Of a DNA stretch of 64,000 bases, positions 23,447 to 34,362 are shown in pieces. Where the stretch lies: NCBI GenBank assembly GCA_947247005.1, contig OX365946.1, positions 9,246,453-9,310,452 on the forward strand, in the 5' to 3' direction. The stretch's first letter is position 1; each line of letters opens with the position of its first letter. Source of the DNA: Spisula solida. Lineage: Eukaryota; Mollusca; Bivalvia; Venerida; Mactridae. Made by a program: the position numbers and the translations under genes. Below the pieces are notes generated by a model, which saw nothing but the letters and a program-made list of their open reading frames with translations, was not told the DNA's origin and made no database searches.

Positions 23447-24232
23447 AGTCACTTGTTTGCAATAGTAATGAATGACTATTAGGCAAACATTAGAATTCTT
23501 CTCTGAAACCACAGGACTTAATTACTGTATAGCTTTGTTATTTTGCATAGAACACCATCTATAACTTCGTTTCTTCGTATGAATAAATTGTGTCTTGTTC
23601 TTTGAACAACTTTAACAGCCACCTGAGTGTTTGTCTGACCAAAGTTCTATCAAATACGCATAGGATATATTATAAATAAACATTTGCAAACATTCTATGA
23701 TACAGGGTACAGGATCGTTGTTTTCTAATAAGGGGACGCTATACTTTTGCTTGAATCTAACTATAGTGATAGAGTTATTCCCCTTGGTGTAATATGTACA
23801 ATACTAATTGTGATCACATTAGCTAAAACTTCCGTAAATAGCATAATTTTAATGAAAACACAACTGAAAATAACTCTGTGTGTCGATAATTGATTTCTTC
23901 GCAAATAGAGTGTTAACTCAACGAGTCCACGTGTGATATAATATGGAGTCTTCGTGCACACGCATACCTGTGATATTACTTTCGTCTGTCACACGTCCGA
24001 TTAGGAGTTCATTCCTGTTCGTTGTTTTCGCCTTTTGTATCTTTGTATATAGGAGTTGAATTATTTCTGTTGAATTCGCCATTTATATATTTTGAGATAC
24101 GCATTATCAGAACAACGAAGTGTTTTCTGTATTGCCATTGTTGGCTTTTTCCGTTGGCACTTGGCGAAAAAAAGCAATTGAACCTTTCGGTTCGTTTGTC
24201 TTCGCTTGCTGCACACCAACAAACTCGCTGTA
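23447..24232. other. Gene-free flank downstream of the Mab-21 pseudogene
   Basis: No exon, tRNA or structured repeat recognised. Confidence 0.35.
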
Positions 24233-25430
24233 CTAGCTGACTCTAAGACTGTCCATGTTAGTTGGTCGAAGAAATTGTCCTAACTCCTCTAGAGTGTCAA
24301 CATTCACACCTCTGATAGCTCTCATGTTACACAAGTGCTGCTCTCTATTCGTCTTACAGTTGGCGCTTTGAATTCCAAGTTCTGCCAAATCGTAATTATA
24401 CTCTTACGTCTGCATACTTTCTGATACAAATAGCATCATAGTGGCTCAGTTTTGTATGTCTACTAGAACGGCCGCCAACTTTTGCGACTATTGTCATAAC
24501 ATTTTTGTAGTAGTCTGCCAGAAAATTTTCTAATGCACCTTTGACCTGAGATGCTTCATCGTCATGGAGACTGTGCAACAGGTTCCTCTCTGGAATTGTA
24601 TAGCATATTAATTGCTTCTTCTGTATACTTTCAAGTATATACTGCAGTCCATCATATACCCTTGACAACAGGAATTGAGCATTGAAACTTTCCTTTGGCA
24701 GTTCCTCTGATAACCACAGAGCGACATTCTTTAATAAATACGATGAAAACTTTCTACTGACCGGCTTTAAGGCATCTTTGGCAATGATTCGCATTAGGAC
24801 AAGCATCATTATTTGTGTGTCATTGAATCACCCAACGTGAAGCTGATTCCCCATTGTAAGTCTTCACACACACTTCCACGGCGGCCCACTGGTACAATAT
24901 GAACTGATTGTTGTGAGAACTGTTCAATCATCTTCTTGGTTGGCCAGTTGTTAGGACGGGGTCGGTTAATCCAAGCCTCCATTATGGATGGACATTCACA
25001 CGCTATGGCTTGTACCCTATCTGTATCGCTATTTATTAGTTCATTGTCTCATGTAACGTCGTCAAACCATCTAGAGTACGTAGTATCATATTGTAGCTTA
25101 TGTGGCAGAGATGGACCACTTCTTGTAGATATTAAAACTGCATGTTCTCTCCACCCACCTCTCATTGTAAACCTGTCTGTGTTATCAGTCATTATTTTCA
25201 TACTTGACAGATACTGTGCTGTATCGTGCTGTTCTAACAAATCAGTGATTGACGCAGTTGTAAAGATGTAGATCTAGTTCTGAAAAAAACGCAATAAGTT
25301 GCTTCTTTCAATGACAAGAAATGGCTGTACAATGCTAGAGTTATCGTCCGCGATATGTTCTGCTGGAGTTTCCGTTTTTGTAGCAAGGTTGCCGACCAGT
25401 GATAAATAATTTTGGTGTGTGGCACTATGT
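24233..25430 (-). pseudogene. Mab-21 domain (cGAS-like receptor type) pseudogene
   Basis: Minus strand. The 138-codon open part at 24396-24809 contains the Mab-21 C-terminal helical region: LKPVSRKFSSYLLKNVALWL, then ELPKESF and TIPERNLLHSL. Upstream, in another frame, come HAVLISTRSGPSLPH, then WINRPRPNNWP and VHIVPVGRRGS.CEDLQWGISF, the usual middle part of these proteins. Breaks: an in-frame TGA after RWFDDVT (about 25050), a TAA plus frameshift near 24810 (after DSMTHK), a TAG near 25270 (after FFQN), and a further frameshift near 24400, after which EYNYDLAELGIQSANC runs to a TAG at 24233. I could not find the nucleotidyltransferase GS and D-x-D core, so the 5' part is lost or too diverged. 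Family knowledge: Mab-21/cGLR proteins sense nucleic acids or act in development, and bivalves carry large families. A sequencing error could explain one break but not four. Confidence 0.82.
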
Positions 25431-25686
25431 GAACTGGCCTTAATACATGCATGTAATCTTGAAATGCTGCTGTGTTTTATTTTAAGTGAACCATTAAAAT
25501 AATTGGTTCAGACTAGTCTGACTACCGACTAAAATATTATTAGTCAAACATCATTCAACTGTTTATAAATATAAGCGAGATTTTATTTTGGGCTAGATTA
25601 CCTATGTTACACGGCGCCAAGTGAAATACTTTCCTGAAAAAAGAGAAGGTTCAGGAGTTTGCTCAAACAAGGATAGGATATGTATA

Positions 25687-26242
25687 TGTAACCTGACCAT
25701 TTTTGGGTACATGTTAGTTAGTTATGGTCAAAGGGAGATAATTAGGGTATTACTTATTTAGAGCCTGTATCTACTCAAGATTAGTCACAGTGGTTGATTT
25801 TGATTGCTATTGGTCAATAGTTTTCCCACTAAAACTTGGCCAGATCTAACACAGAAGTCTTTGTGTGAAGATATACTTTTAACTGATGTTTTATGGATTG
25901 TTGAGATTGATTGATGATACTTTGGACATTTGAATGATATAATACTCACGGGAGTGAACGTTGGTGTGAGGTGAAAGCTTGAATAGACACTTGATCCCAT
26001 AGATTGGGTGTATGTTTCAGCTACTATACATGTATCAACTACTATGTATCAACCTACGTATTGTCCTATTGTTCTACCATCTGTATAACGTATATAAGAT
26101 CTACGATGTATTAAACTATGATATAAACTTAGAAGAGCGTTTACTGATATTCACTGCCAGTCAGGACATATTAACCCACCCCTCAACTTAGTGGTCTCCA
26201 CCTACACTAAATAAGGAACACTGGAGACTGCAGAAAGTTACA
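25687..26242 (+). repeat. 5' LTR (556 bp)
   Basis: Runs from TGTAACCTGACC to GCAGAAAGTTACA. The 6-bp ends TGTAAC/GTTACA are inverted. A TATA-like TATATAAG at 26091-26098 lies about 140 bp before the LTR end and is the likely promoter for the element. Confidence 0.92.
26091..26098 (+). promoter_or_regulatory. Likely TATA box of the 5' LTR
   Basis: TATATAAG in the LTR. The same sequence recurs at the equivalent place in the 3' LTR (about 29424). Inferred from motif and position only. Confidence 0.45.
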
Positions 26243-28432
26243 ATGGCGCCCAACGGGGACATAGTGGATATCCTAGAAGTTCCTGGACAAACGCTTGCAC
26301 AGAAGGAACTGCGGGAAGTAAGGACTAAGCAAAGAGAAGATCAACTAATAGAGAAATGGAGGAAAGCGGTCATTGACCAGTTAGTACCAAAACAAACAAC
26401 CGGACGTGACGATACAACTATGAAAAGACATTTCAAACATTTCATTATGAAGAGAGGTGTTCTTTACAAGACTATAAAAGAAGAAGGGAAAGAGAAAGAA
26501 CAACTTGTGTTACCGACAGCTTATAGAGCAGAGGCAATGCAAGGATTGCACAATGACATTGGCCACCCTGGTAGAGAAAGGACACTAGCACTTCTATGCG
26601 AAAGATTTTTCTGGCCAGGGATGGCAGCTGATGTTGAGAAGTGGGTTGGTAGGTGCAAAAGATGCCTCAGACGAAAAACACCTTTGAATAACAGAGCACC
26701 TCTTGTTAATATTCAAACTACATATCCTTTAGAACTCGTCTGCATGGACTTCATGACGCTAGAACCTTCCAAAGGCGGTATAGGAAACATTCTAGTCATC
26801 ACAGATCACTTCACCAAATATTCAATAGCCATCCCATGTAGAAATCAAACAGCAAAAACAACAGCAGATGCCTTTTATACAAACTTCATTGTCAACTACG
26901 GAATTCCCACTCGACTACATTCAGATCAAGGTGCCAATTTTGAGTCAGAGATTATAAAAGAACTTTGTAAAATCATGGGTATAAAAAAGACAAGAACCAC
27001 ACCTTACCACCCCATGGGTAATGGCCAAACAGAGAGATATAACAGAACACTTCTTAACATGTTAGGAACTTTAGACCCGGACCAGAAGAAAGACTGGAAA
27101 AAATATGTACCAACATTAGTTTTTGCATACAATGCAACCATTCATGAAACAACCAAAATATCACCATTTGAATTAATGTTTGGAAGAGAACCGAAATTAC
27201 CGATAGATTCATTATTTGAAAGTCCAGAATTAGAAACAAATAACAGAACAACAAAGGAATATATAGAAGAACTTAAACAAAGATTGAAACATACTCAGGA
27301 TATTGTAAGTAAAGTAACAGAAAAGGCTCAACCGAAACAGAAAACCAACTATGATAAAAAGGCTAAGGCAGCCAAAATAGCAGTTGAAGATAAAGTAATG
27401 GTGAAGATACTAGCCTTCGAAGGTAAACACAAGATCAAAGACAAGTTTGAAGAGGATATATATGAGGTGATTGAACAGCCAAAGGAGGATATCCCAGTGT
27501 TTAGGGTGAGAAATATGAAGACAAAGTGTGTTAAGACCCTCCATAGAAACCATCTTGTTCCGGTTCTCTACCAGGATGACGAAGATAGGTTTGGAGGAGA
27601 AGAGGAAATGTCAGCGGAGACAACATCAGCGAAAGATGATGATGTGCTGACTGATGATGAAGCTGATCAGGATACAGAAGATAAGGATGAGTCAAGTGTC
27701 GACACAGAGGAGTCTGACTCAGATGACGGGTTAAGCTGTGTAATGTATACAGGTAAACATGGGGACGCCTATGAACCCAGAGTTCTGAGCAGGGAGAGAG
27801 ACGAAGAGGAAGAGATCAGCCATGTAGGTAGCGCTACAGAGTACATGAGATTAGTGTATGAAGAGAGAGATGAAGAGAATACCAGGCCTGGTGAAGAAAG
27901 TGAAGATAGGGTGGATCTACAGCCACCTGAAGTTGTCAAGGAAGTAGAGAATACAGAATTGAAGGAGGTAGAAGATACTAGGGATATCCAGACTGATGTA
28001 CCGATACCTGAAGAAGCAAGAAGTACTGAAGATGACCATGAAGAAAACACAGAAGAAGCAAGAAGTACTGAAGCTGACCATGAGGAAAACACAGAAGAAG
28101 CAAGAAGTACTGAAGATGACCATGAAGAAAACACAGAAGAAGTAAGAAGAGACACAGAAGAGAGGAGACCAGATGTTACAGGAGAAACAGAAGTCACAGA
28201 TAGAGAAGACACTGATAGAGAAACAACAGAGCCATCACCGGATCAGAGTATCAGACGATCAGAACGAGAAAGAAGACCACCGAAGAGGTATGATGCATAT
28301 TACATGCACCAGATAACTCCAAGACCTACTGATTGCAGGATTCATGCTTTGACTGAATTGGTTCAGTCAGGTGTTTTGAGCAATATAGATTTTGCAATTG
28401 CACAGAGGTTGGTTGAGTGTGTAATGAAGTAA
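26243..28432 (+). CDS. Integrase-only polyprotein of the LTR element (729 aa)
   Basis: Intact ORF. Residues 1-15 start inside the primer-binding site and may be the remnant of the Gag start; residues 16-90 resemble the RNase H-integrase linker. Then come the HHCC zinc finger (H103, H108, C138, C141; GHPGRERTL, WVGRCKRC), the catalytic core with D169 (VCMDFM), D228 (LHSDQG) and E264 (GQTERYN) in D-x58-D-x35-E spacing, and a GPY/F-like module at about 380-437 ending KTLHRNHLVPV. Residues 441-700 are very acidic and hold three 14-residue repeats (EEARSTEDDHEENT type, bases 28010-28135). The C terminus has RRSERERRPPKRY, a motif common at Gypsy pol ends. Integrase inserts element DNA into the host genome in the nucleus. 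No catalytic residue is missing. The frame is fused cleanly across the missing gag-RT region, so this may come from a spliced or recombined transcript. Confidence 0.92.
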   Translation: MAPNGDIVDILEVPGQTLAQKELREVRTKQREDQLIEKWRKAVIDQLVPKQTTGRDDTTMKRHFKHFIMKRGVLYKTIKEEGKEKEQLVLPTAYRAEAMQGLHNDIGHPGRERTLALLCERFFWPGMAADVEKWVGRCKRCLRRKTPLNNRAPLVNIQTTYPLELVCMDFMTLEPSKGGIGNILVITDHFTKYSIAIPCRNQTAKTTADAFYTNFIVNYGIPTRLHSDQGANFESEIIKELCKIMGIKKTRTTPYHPMGNGQTERYNRTLLNMLGTLDPDQKKDWKKYVPTLVFAYNATIHETTKISPFELMFGREPKLPIDSLFESPELETNNRTTKEYIEELKQRLKHTQDIVSKVTEKAQPKQKTNYDKKAKAAKIAVEDKVMVKILAFEGKHKIKDKFEEDIYEVIEQPKEDIPVFRVRNMKTKCVKTLHRNHLVPVLYQDDEDRFGGEEEMSAETTSAKDDDVLTDDEADQDTEDKDESSVDTEESDSDDGLSCVMYTGKHGDAYEPRVLSRERDEEEEISHVGSATEYMRLVYEERDEENTRPGEESEDRVDLQPPEVVKEVENTELKEVEDTRDIQTDVPIPEEARSTEDDHEENTEEARSTEADHEENTEEARSTEDDHEENTEEVRRDTEERRPDVTGETEVTDREDTDRETTEPSPDQSIRRSERERRPPKRYDAYYMHQITPRPTDCRIHALTELVQSGVLSNIDFAIAQRLVECVMK
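26244..26260 (+). promoter_or_regulatory. Primer-binding site, tRNA-Lys(CTT)-like
   Basis: TGGCGCCCAACGGGGAC begins two bases after the LTR end. The first 12 bases complement the 3' end of animal tRNA-Lys(CTT) including CCA, after which it appears one base short of the usual match. The start codon of the ORF (26243) overlaps it. Confidence 0.75.
28010..28135 (+). repeat. 42-bp in-frame triplication in the acidic tail
   Basis: Three tandem copies of 42 bp within the integrase ORF, each encoding EEARSTEDDHEENT or a one-residue variant. A fourth, eroded start (EEVRRDTEE) follows. Confidence 0.88.
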
Positions 28433-28464
28433 GTATATGATGATTCTGTGTGATTTTAATGCAC

Positions 28465-28563
28465 GTCTGATATTTATCGCAGCGTTGTTGCTTTCGCGTC
28501 TGATATTTATAGCGGCGTTGTTGTTTTCGCGTCTGATATTTAACGCGGTGTTGTTGTTTTCAC
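28465..28563. repeat. 33-bp tandem repeat, three copies, in the element's 3' untranslated part
   Basis: GTCTGATATTTATCGCAGCG followed by TTGTTGCTTTCGC, repeated three times with a few changes, shortly after the stop codon. The minus-strand frame over it (28367-28588) is a by-product. Confidence 0.85.
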
Positions 28564-29019
28564 GACTCATGTAAACGCGAATATACACTAGTTATTTTAG
28601 AATTATTTGAATACTGAAGCAAGGATGCTTGTTTTTTTAAAAGAGAGGGAGAGAAGGTTGATGATGAGCAGTTTGTGCATCATTGGTGCAGACGTTTGAA
28701 GCTATTTTTTATTTTACTGCGTATTTTGCGATTAAGTGACTTGTTATAAGAGCAAGTGTGCTATTTCTTTCCGCTATAGCCTAAATCATTGTATAAATTT
28801 TATTTTAATGGTAAAGACGCTATGTGGTAGAAACAGGGAACATTATATTGATGAAATAATTCACAAGTATAATGTGTATTTTATATTAATATGTCTTTGA
28901 AGTCATGGACATATATGAAGTGACATGTTAGCAGAATTATGTAGGTATTTTATGTATGTAGAAATAGGAATATGTAGATTAGTAAATGACGGGACGTCAT
29001 TTCTGTGGCTAGGGGAGTA

Positions 29020-29575
29020 TGTAACCTGACCATTTTTGGGTACATGTTAGTTAGTTATGGTCAAAGGGAGATAATTAGGGTATTACTTATTTAGAGCCTG
29101 TATCTACTCAAGATTAGTCACAGTGGTTGATTTTGATTGCTATTGGTCAATAATTTTCCCACTAAAACTTGGCCAGATCTAACACAGAAGTCTTTGTGTG
29201 AAGATATACTTTTAACTGATGTTTTATGGATTGTTGAGATTGATTGATGATACTTTGGACATTTGAATGATATAATACTCACGGGAGTGAACGTTGGTGT
29301 GAGGTGAAAGCTTGAATAGACACTTGATCCCATAGATTGGGTGTATGTTTCAGCTACTATACATGTATCAACTACTATGTATCAACCTACGTATTGTCCT
29401 ATTGTTCTACCATCTGTATAACGTATATAAGATCTACGATGTATTAAACTATGATATAAACTTAGAAGAGCGTTTACTGATATTCACTGCCAGTCAGGAC
29501 ATATTAACCCACCCCTCAACTTAGTGGTCTCCACCTACACTAAATAAGGAACACTGGAGACTGCAGAAAGTTACA
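29020..29575 (+). repeat. 3' LTR (556 bp)
   Basis: Same length and, by eye, the same sequence as the 5' LTR except one base. Preceded by the purine run at 29011-29019 and followed by the TATA target duplication. Confidence 0.92.
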
Positions 29576-29579
29576 TATA

Positions 29580-30282
29580 CACATACAAGGTCCAGTCATA
29601 TGGAACTATATTCATTCGTCCATGGTTCAGCGTATGACTAGTATGCCGATGCCGAGTATAGCCTTTATTTGCCAGTCAGCTTTCAGTTGAAATATGGCGA
29701 TACTTGGTACGTTAATTCTATAATACATTTGCAGCTGATGACTTGTTTTCTAATTACAGACACCTTTCGCTTACTCAAGTGTAGACATAATTGTTTTAGT
29801 TGGTGTTTGGGGTAACATGGTGCTATTGTCTCTTCATGAGACTAAAGCTTGTTCACCAATGGCGCCTTTATGTATCAGAGGAGATCAAGGCATCACTGTT
29901 ATCCCATCATCGTCGACTGTTGCGTGATATACGAGACATGTTTGGTTTCAAACTATTTTGCTGACAAAACTGCCCGACACAGTGTATACAAATTAAATAT
30001 TCATTTATTTTCATTTTATGAACATCGAACTGGTGAATAAACGGTCAAATGATAACACACCCTCAAGCTATGTTTATATCCAATATCTTGGCAGGTTATT
30101 TGACCATGAATGTCTCAACCTCCTTATACATTCCTGACCTTTCTTTACAATTAGTACAGTTCCTTCACGTATTAGGCACACGTTGCTACCATGGGTCTAT
30201 CACTTGGCCACTTCACTTGTCCCGAATACTGGGGCGACGGACACATTAATTATATTAAGAGAGGGGCACATTAATACATTAT
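29580..30282. other. Gene-free flank right of the LTR element
   Basis: Short open frames at 29849-30040 and 30049-30249 show no domain, signal or splice support. I see no repeat. Confidence 0.35.
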
Positions 30283-30420
30283 AATTATAATAATAATAAT
30301 AAAGACTTTATTTTACGAGGGAACTCATTATCACAACACTTTCCGTACATATACATCCGCAACTTGCACAGTAAAGGACAAGGTTCGCTAACTAGTAAAA
30401 ATGGCCCAAAAATAATGAAA
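30283..30420 (-). mobile_element. LINE-like 3' tail family D, copy 1
   Basis: Minus strand: a body ending GTAAAATAAAGTCTTTATT then (ATT)n. Copies with the same junction lie at 36475-36570, 42440-42560 and 62025-62180. The block AAAGGACAAGGTTCGCTAAC at about 30373 reappears inverted at 35368-35420. The simple-repeat tail and common 3' end suggest a LINE or LINE-dependent element. Confidence 0.55.
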
Positions 30421-31937
30421 AATAAAAAATAGACGAAAAATGTTTTTTGTTATCTATTTTTAATAACCAACCTTTATTCTTCATAAAAATGTATTTTTTC
30501 TTTAGAAAATCCGTTTTAAAGTCAGTAAAATTCCAGTTGTAAGAACCCCTCTTTAGCTAAAAATGGCAAAATCTGCGTTTTTCCTGTAACACTTTTTTAT
30601 TTGTTCATATCAGCGCACGTTTGTTCCACCTTCAAACTTGCTTAGCTTTCTGAGGAATTTCAAGTTGATTGATAACATCACTGTTATTTTTTGGAACACG
30701 CGTGCGCTCATATCTTAAATTTAAAGTATATAAGCCGTAACGCGACGTTTCTGACCTAAAAAGCAACATGACGTCACGTCAGAAGCAGACGACGACGTTT
30801 TGCGCAACGGCAACGTCCTATTTGGCCGGAGCGCGATTATCGTAGTTTCTTTGTTTAACCCGCTCATCCTGCTCAACAATACGACATGTAAGGCCACTAC
30901 TATTTCATTTCTTGGTTTACACTATTTTTTTGGAATTATTTATGTCCACCGGTCAGTCGAATTTGTTTTAAATGGAAAACGCCTTTGAACGCGTCTGTCG
31001 CATGAAAAGGTTGCAAAATAAATCTGGTATACTATTATTTTTTATTATTTACATACACCATCATTTACCTACTTCAAAAATTCGCGACAGAAGCAGAGGT
31101 ACAATACGATCCATAGCAACGCATACATCCGATCCATAGCAACGTATACGGGTGAACAACGCAACTATAAAACTCCGCGGCCTTACTGTTATTCCGATCA
31201 AACTGCATTGTAGCTTCTGATGTCGCCGACAATATGTACATCACAGATTTGCCGACTGATTAGACGTTGCCGACTTATGTCGGGCAATAAAAGGAAACAG
31301 AGGGAAAACTCACATCAAAGACATTTAGCCGAACTTGATGCACATGAGAATTTTAACTGATCTATAATTAGCTCGCTTTGACACAGTCATATTGAATATC
31401 GTTAATTTAGAAGACTTCACGTAATTGACGTCTGTTGAATCGCTGTTAGTGGAATAAGTCATCATTAAATATTATTTCATTGAGAAAAATAAATCGTATG
31501 AATAATGGATAAATCCTTGAAGGTAGGGGCTTAATTAAAAACGTCCCGTCTTCGCATCAAATGATTATTGGATTTATATTAGTTGTGATTAAAATCAAGA
31601 AGAGTCCCTGTAAAAACATACAGACAGGAACGTTTATAGTGTCTTTCTGATACAGGTGACTAAATAATCTAAATACATTCGATATAACGGACTATTTGAT
31701 AGGTGCTTTACGGGAATCTTGGACAAAAAGTGTAAACCTTCAATTCGAACGAAAATAGATCATCTGCATTATCAAAAACCACGATAATCAATTCAAGAGA
31801 TCAAACTAGCGCTGATACTGTATAGATAAACCACAATCGTTCGGGCGTAACTGTACTTTTAATAATGAAATAATCCAGGTAAAAGGGGTGTATTCGGAAA
31901 AGAAATATATTATTTGAAATTGTAGCTTACATCGTCC
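30421..31937. other. Gene-free stretch with CRE-like motifs
   Basis: No exon recognised. Palindromic TGACGTCA-type sites occur near 30770 (CATGACGTCACGTC). The 30800-30988 frame has no support. Confidence 0.35.
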
Positions 31938-32013
31938 TCCATGGCGCAATAGGCTAAGCTACTGCTTATGAAACTAAATAGATATTTTGTCTGGGTTCGA
32001 ATCCCACCCATTT
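31938..32013 (+). repeat. tRNA-like SINE head
   Basis: A box TGGCGCAATAGGCTAAGC and B box GGGTTCGAATCCC about 36 bases apart, in the right order for pol III, followed by AT-rich sequence. The acceptor stem does not close, so this is a SINE head or tRNA relic. Confidence 0.5.
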
Positions 32014-32472
32014 TGAATATTTTTTAAATTTTGCTAAATAAAACATTCGTGTGCATGTCTATTTTATATATATTTCTAAAAAATATATATTTCCTTTGCA
32101 CATTTTTTCTGTATTTTAATCCTTGAAAACACTCCCACGTCAAGACTGTTGAACAGAGATATCGGTCAAAAGGTCACCCGAACTGTGCTCCCTGTATTAC
32201 CTGAGTAAACGCTTATTAATGTTGAAGTTTCTAAAGAATATTCTTAGAGTGGTGATTCCAATTCTAATTCCAGCGAAACCAATGATGAAAATATTTTGTA
32301 ATTCAACCCGATTGTCATCTGAGCAATAAATACAATATTCAGGGCAGGCTAAAATCGTAAAATAAACGAATCAAAGCAACTTTGTATTTAACGTTAAACA
32401 TAATTTTATTATTCATTAAGTAATAAAATATATGAAAAAACACTTATTATGATAATAAAATTATTGAAAAAG

Positions 32473-32575
32473 AGTTTAGCAGCGGACTCGAACCCACAGC
32501 CCATATAAAAAGAATGTTCTGAGTACAGACTAGTTCAGAGTATACTAGTAGATCATCTTAACCACTAGGCCACGC
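32473..32575 (-). repeat. tRNA-like sequence with long variable arm (Leu/Ser type)
   Basis: Minus strand: GTGGCCTAGTGGTTAAGATG (A box) and GGGTTCGAGTCC (B box), with about 60 bases between them. That is longer than normal and contains complementary segments (TACTCTGAAC, GTACTCAGAA region). It could be a class II tRNA-derived SINE or a tRNA relic with an insertion. Confidence 0.5.
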
Positions 32576-32764
32576 TGTCAACTTGAAAGATCACGTTGAT
32601 TTATAAGATATATTGATAATATATTGGAAAAATAACGGTAAATATCGTTTCAACCCTAGCAAATGAACTCGCCCAAAGGTCATATTTCGAAGGTCGTTGT
32701 ACATCTATAGCCTTTAAAACTTCAGTTGACTTATAGTCCCGATAATTTAACACGACTCTTGACC

Positions 32765-32975
32765 TTCAATTAGCATTATTTAACAGCTGATATATCGTCT
32801 ATATTTATAATCCCGGTTGTATGTTTTCATAAGCGGAAAGTATCACGAAGACACAAATCTAAAAGGACCGATATTGTACGATTTGCTCGCGGAAATTGAT
32901 ATATTCAACGCAAGAACCTCGTAATATGTTTATGCATAAAGGTCAGGATCATGTCAAATTGTCTGTGCTATACTA
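32765..32975 (+). repeat. Dispersed repeat family A, copy 2
   Basis: Matches 10370-10580 (GGTTGTATGTTTTCATAAG, TATGCATAAAGGTCAGGATC) and, in its second half, 53335-53470 (ATTCAACGCAAGAAC). Same orientation in all three. Confidence 0.65.
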
Positions 32976-34264
32976 ACTTGCGGAACGTACGATCCGATTT
33001 ACAAAGAATTTAATGATGATCATTCTAGAAAATAGTAAGTGATAAATTCTACGAGCATGATTACACGCGCAGAGAGCTATTCAGACTTATACAAACAATT
33101 TGACCGTTGTTATTATAAATAAAAGCGCAAAGTTACTATGACGTGGCATATATATGTGTCTATACGGAGAAGCGTGTCCAGTTTCCCGAAAATGAGTTGA
33201 CCTTGTCAGCTGAATATTTCACGTTACCTGATTGGTACTTTAATTTTGATACGTTTTATGATGGCAATTAGACATGTGTTTTGACGGTAATTAAATCATT
33301 TTTAAACATGTTTGATCATTTGACGATTCGTCCCATCGGCAAAAATAAAAATGTCACATTGCAGTATTTGTTTGCACTTTCAGAAGACAAAAGTAGTGTC
33401 CTTAACACATTAATTTGAAGTAAATAGTCAAATGCTTTATGTAGTTCGTCTAGCTTCAAGGATAAAATAGAGCAGATGAAGCATTATTTTCACGAGCGTA
33501 ATTCGAACCATGGGTTCAAAATAAATCAGTTGCTCACGATGTGAAATAACACCTGACCTTAGAATACAAATATTCTATTTAATTCATGCTTAATATAGGG
33601 TTTTCCTAAATATTTTTTTAAAATAAAGCATGGAGTGAAATTCGAATCAGCAGGGACGCGGAATTCTGATTTCTTGCAAACAAACTGAACAGAAGTGCAT
33701 TTAAAATAATAACTTGTGTATATAACGGCCAAAACACCTGTAGTTGCCTATAACAACCATTGATGTCACGTGTAGGCCTACTATAAAGCTCTCAAGGACA
33801 ACTGATCTTCTTGTATGACGTTTTTCCAGGCCGTACAATTTGAAAACCAATTTGCATTCGCGAGTCAAGTGATGCTTGGTGAGCGGTTTAGTTTAATTTT
33901 TCTCGGTCAGTTGACTTGTGTGTTTGGGTATTTCTGTGCCGTGTGATTATGGTCTGTGTTAGTTCTGTGTTCGACTGTTTCAGTTCAGTGCTAGATCTAC
34001 CTTCCCCTTAGAATATAACCTACCTTTTAAGCCAGTGAAAACGCCGATCTGTGCTGGTTAAATGCTAGATTTAATTATGACATCATGAGTTGATCACATA
34101 CTCTATCGGCCAATCAAAATACCGACTGCTATAACATTCGGAGTTATTTTAATCATTAAAAGTTTGCTCTAAGTAGATGGGTTGGCGGGAATTGGCCAAT
34201 CAAAATGACTAAAAAAGACTTCGCTTCGCTCGGTACGCTCACATCGTCCTTTTTAATCATAGAC
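32976..34264. other. Gene-free stretch
   Basis: AT-rich; no exon or strong repeat recognised. Confidence 0.35.
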
Positions 34265-34362
34265 ATTTGGTTTCAACTCGCCGTAAATTAATGATTTGAC
34301 ATAATCACAAATAGACCAGGGTATTGTAAATTTCATTAATTTACGGAGAGTTGAAACCAAAT
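34265..34362. mobile_element. Foldback with 30-bp arms
   Basis: ATTTGGTTTCAACTC and GAGTTGAAACCAAAT bracket 98 bp. The arms continue through CCGTAAATTAATGA. Confidence 0.72.

Larger units (their letters stand above)
25687..29575 (+). mobile_element. Young LTR retrotransposon with an integrase-only ORF (Ty3/Gypsy type)
   Basis: A complete 3889-bp insertion. It has two 556-bp LTRs, a primer-binding site directly after the left LTR, a purine run (AGGGGAGTA) directly before the right LTR, and TATA at 25683-25686 and 29576-29579 as a 4-bp target duplication. By eye the LTRs differ at one position (G at 25820, A at 29153), so the insertion is recent. The internal part is only 2777 bp. It has one long intact ORF, with no gag, protease, reverse transcriptase or RNase H. 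The element must therefore depend on enzymes from a relative. The D,D35E integrase with HHCC finger and GPY/F-like tail indicates Ty3/Gypsy. Confidence 0.9.

Noticed and set aside
25785..26000. 71-codon minus-strand frame found identically at 29118-29333
   Set aside because: It lies in the LTRs and is duplicated only because the LTRs are; no protein features.
27769..28212. Ser/Leu-rich minus-strand frame of 147 codons
   Set aside because: Antisense shadow of the acidic tail of the integrase ORF.
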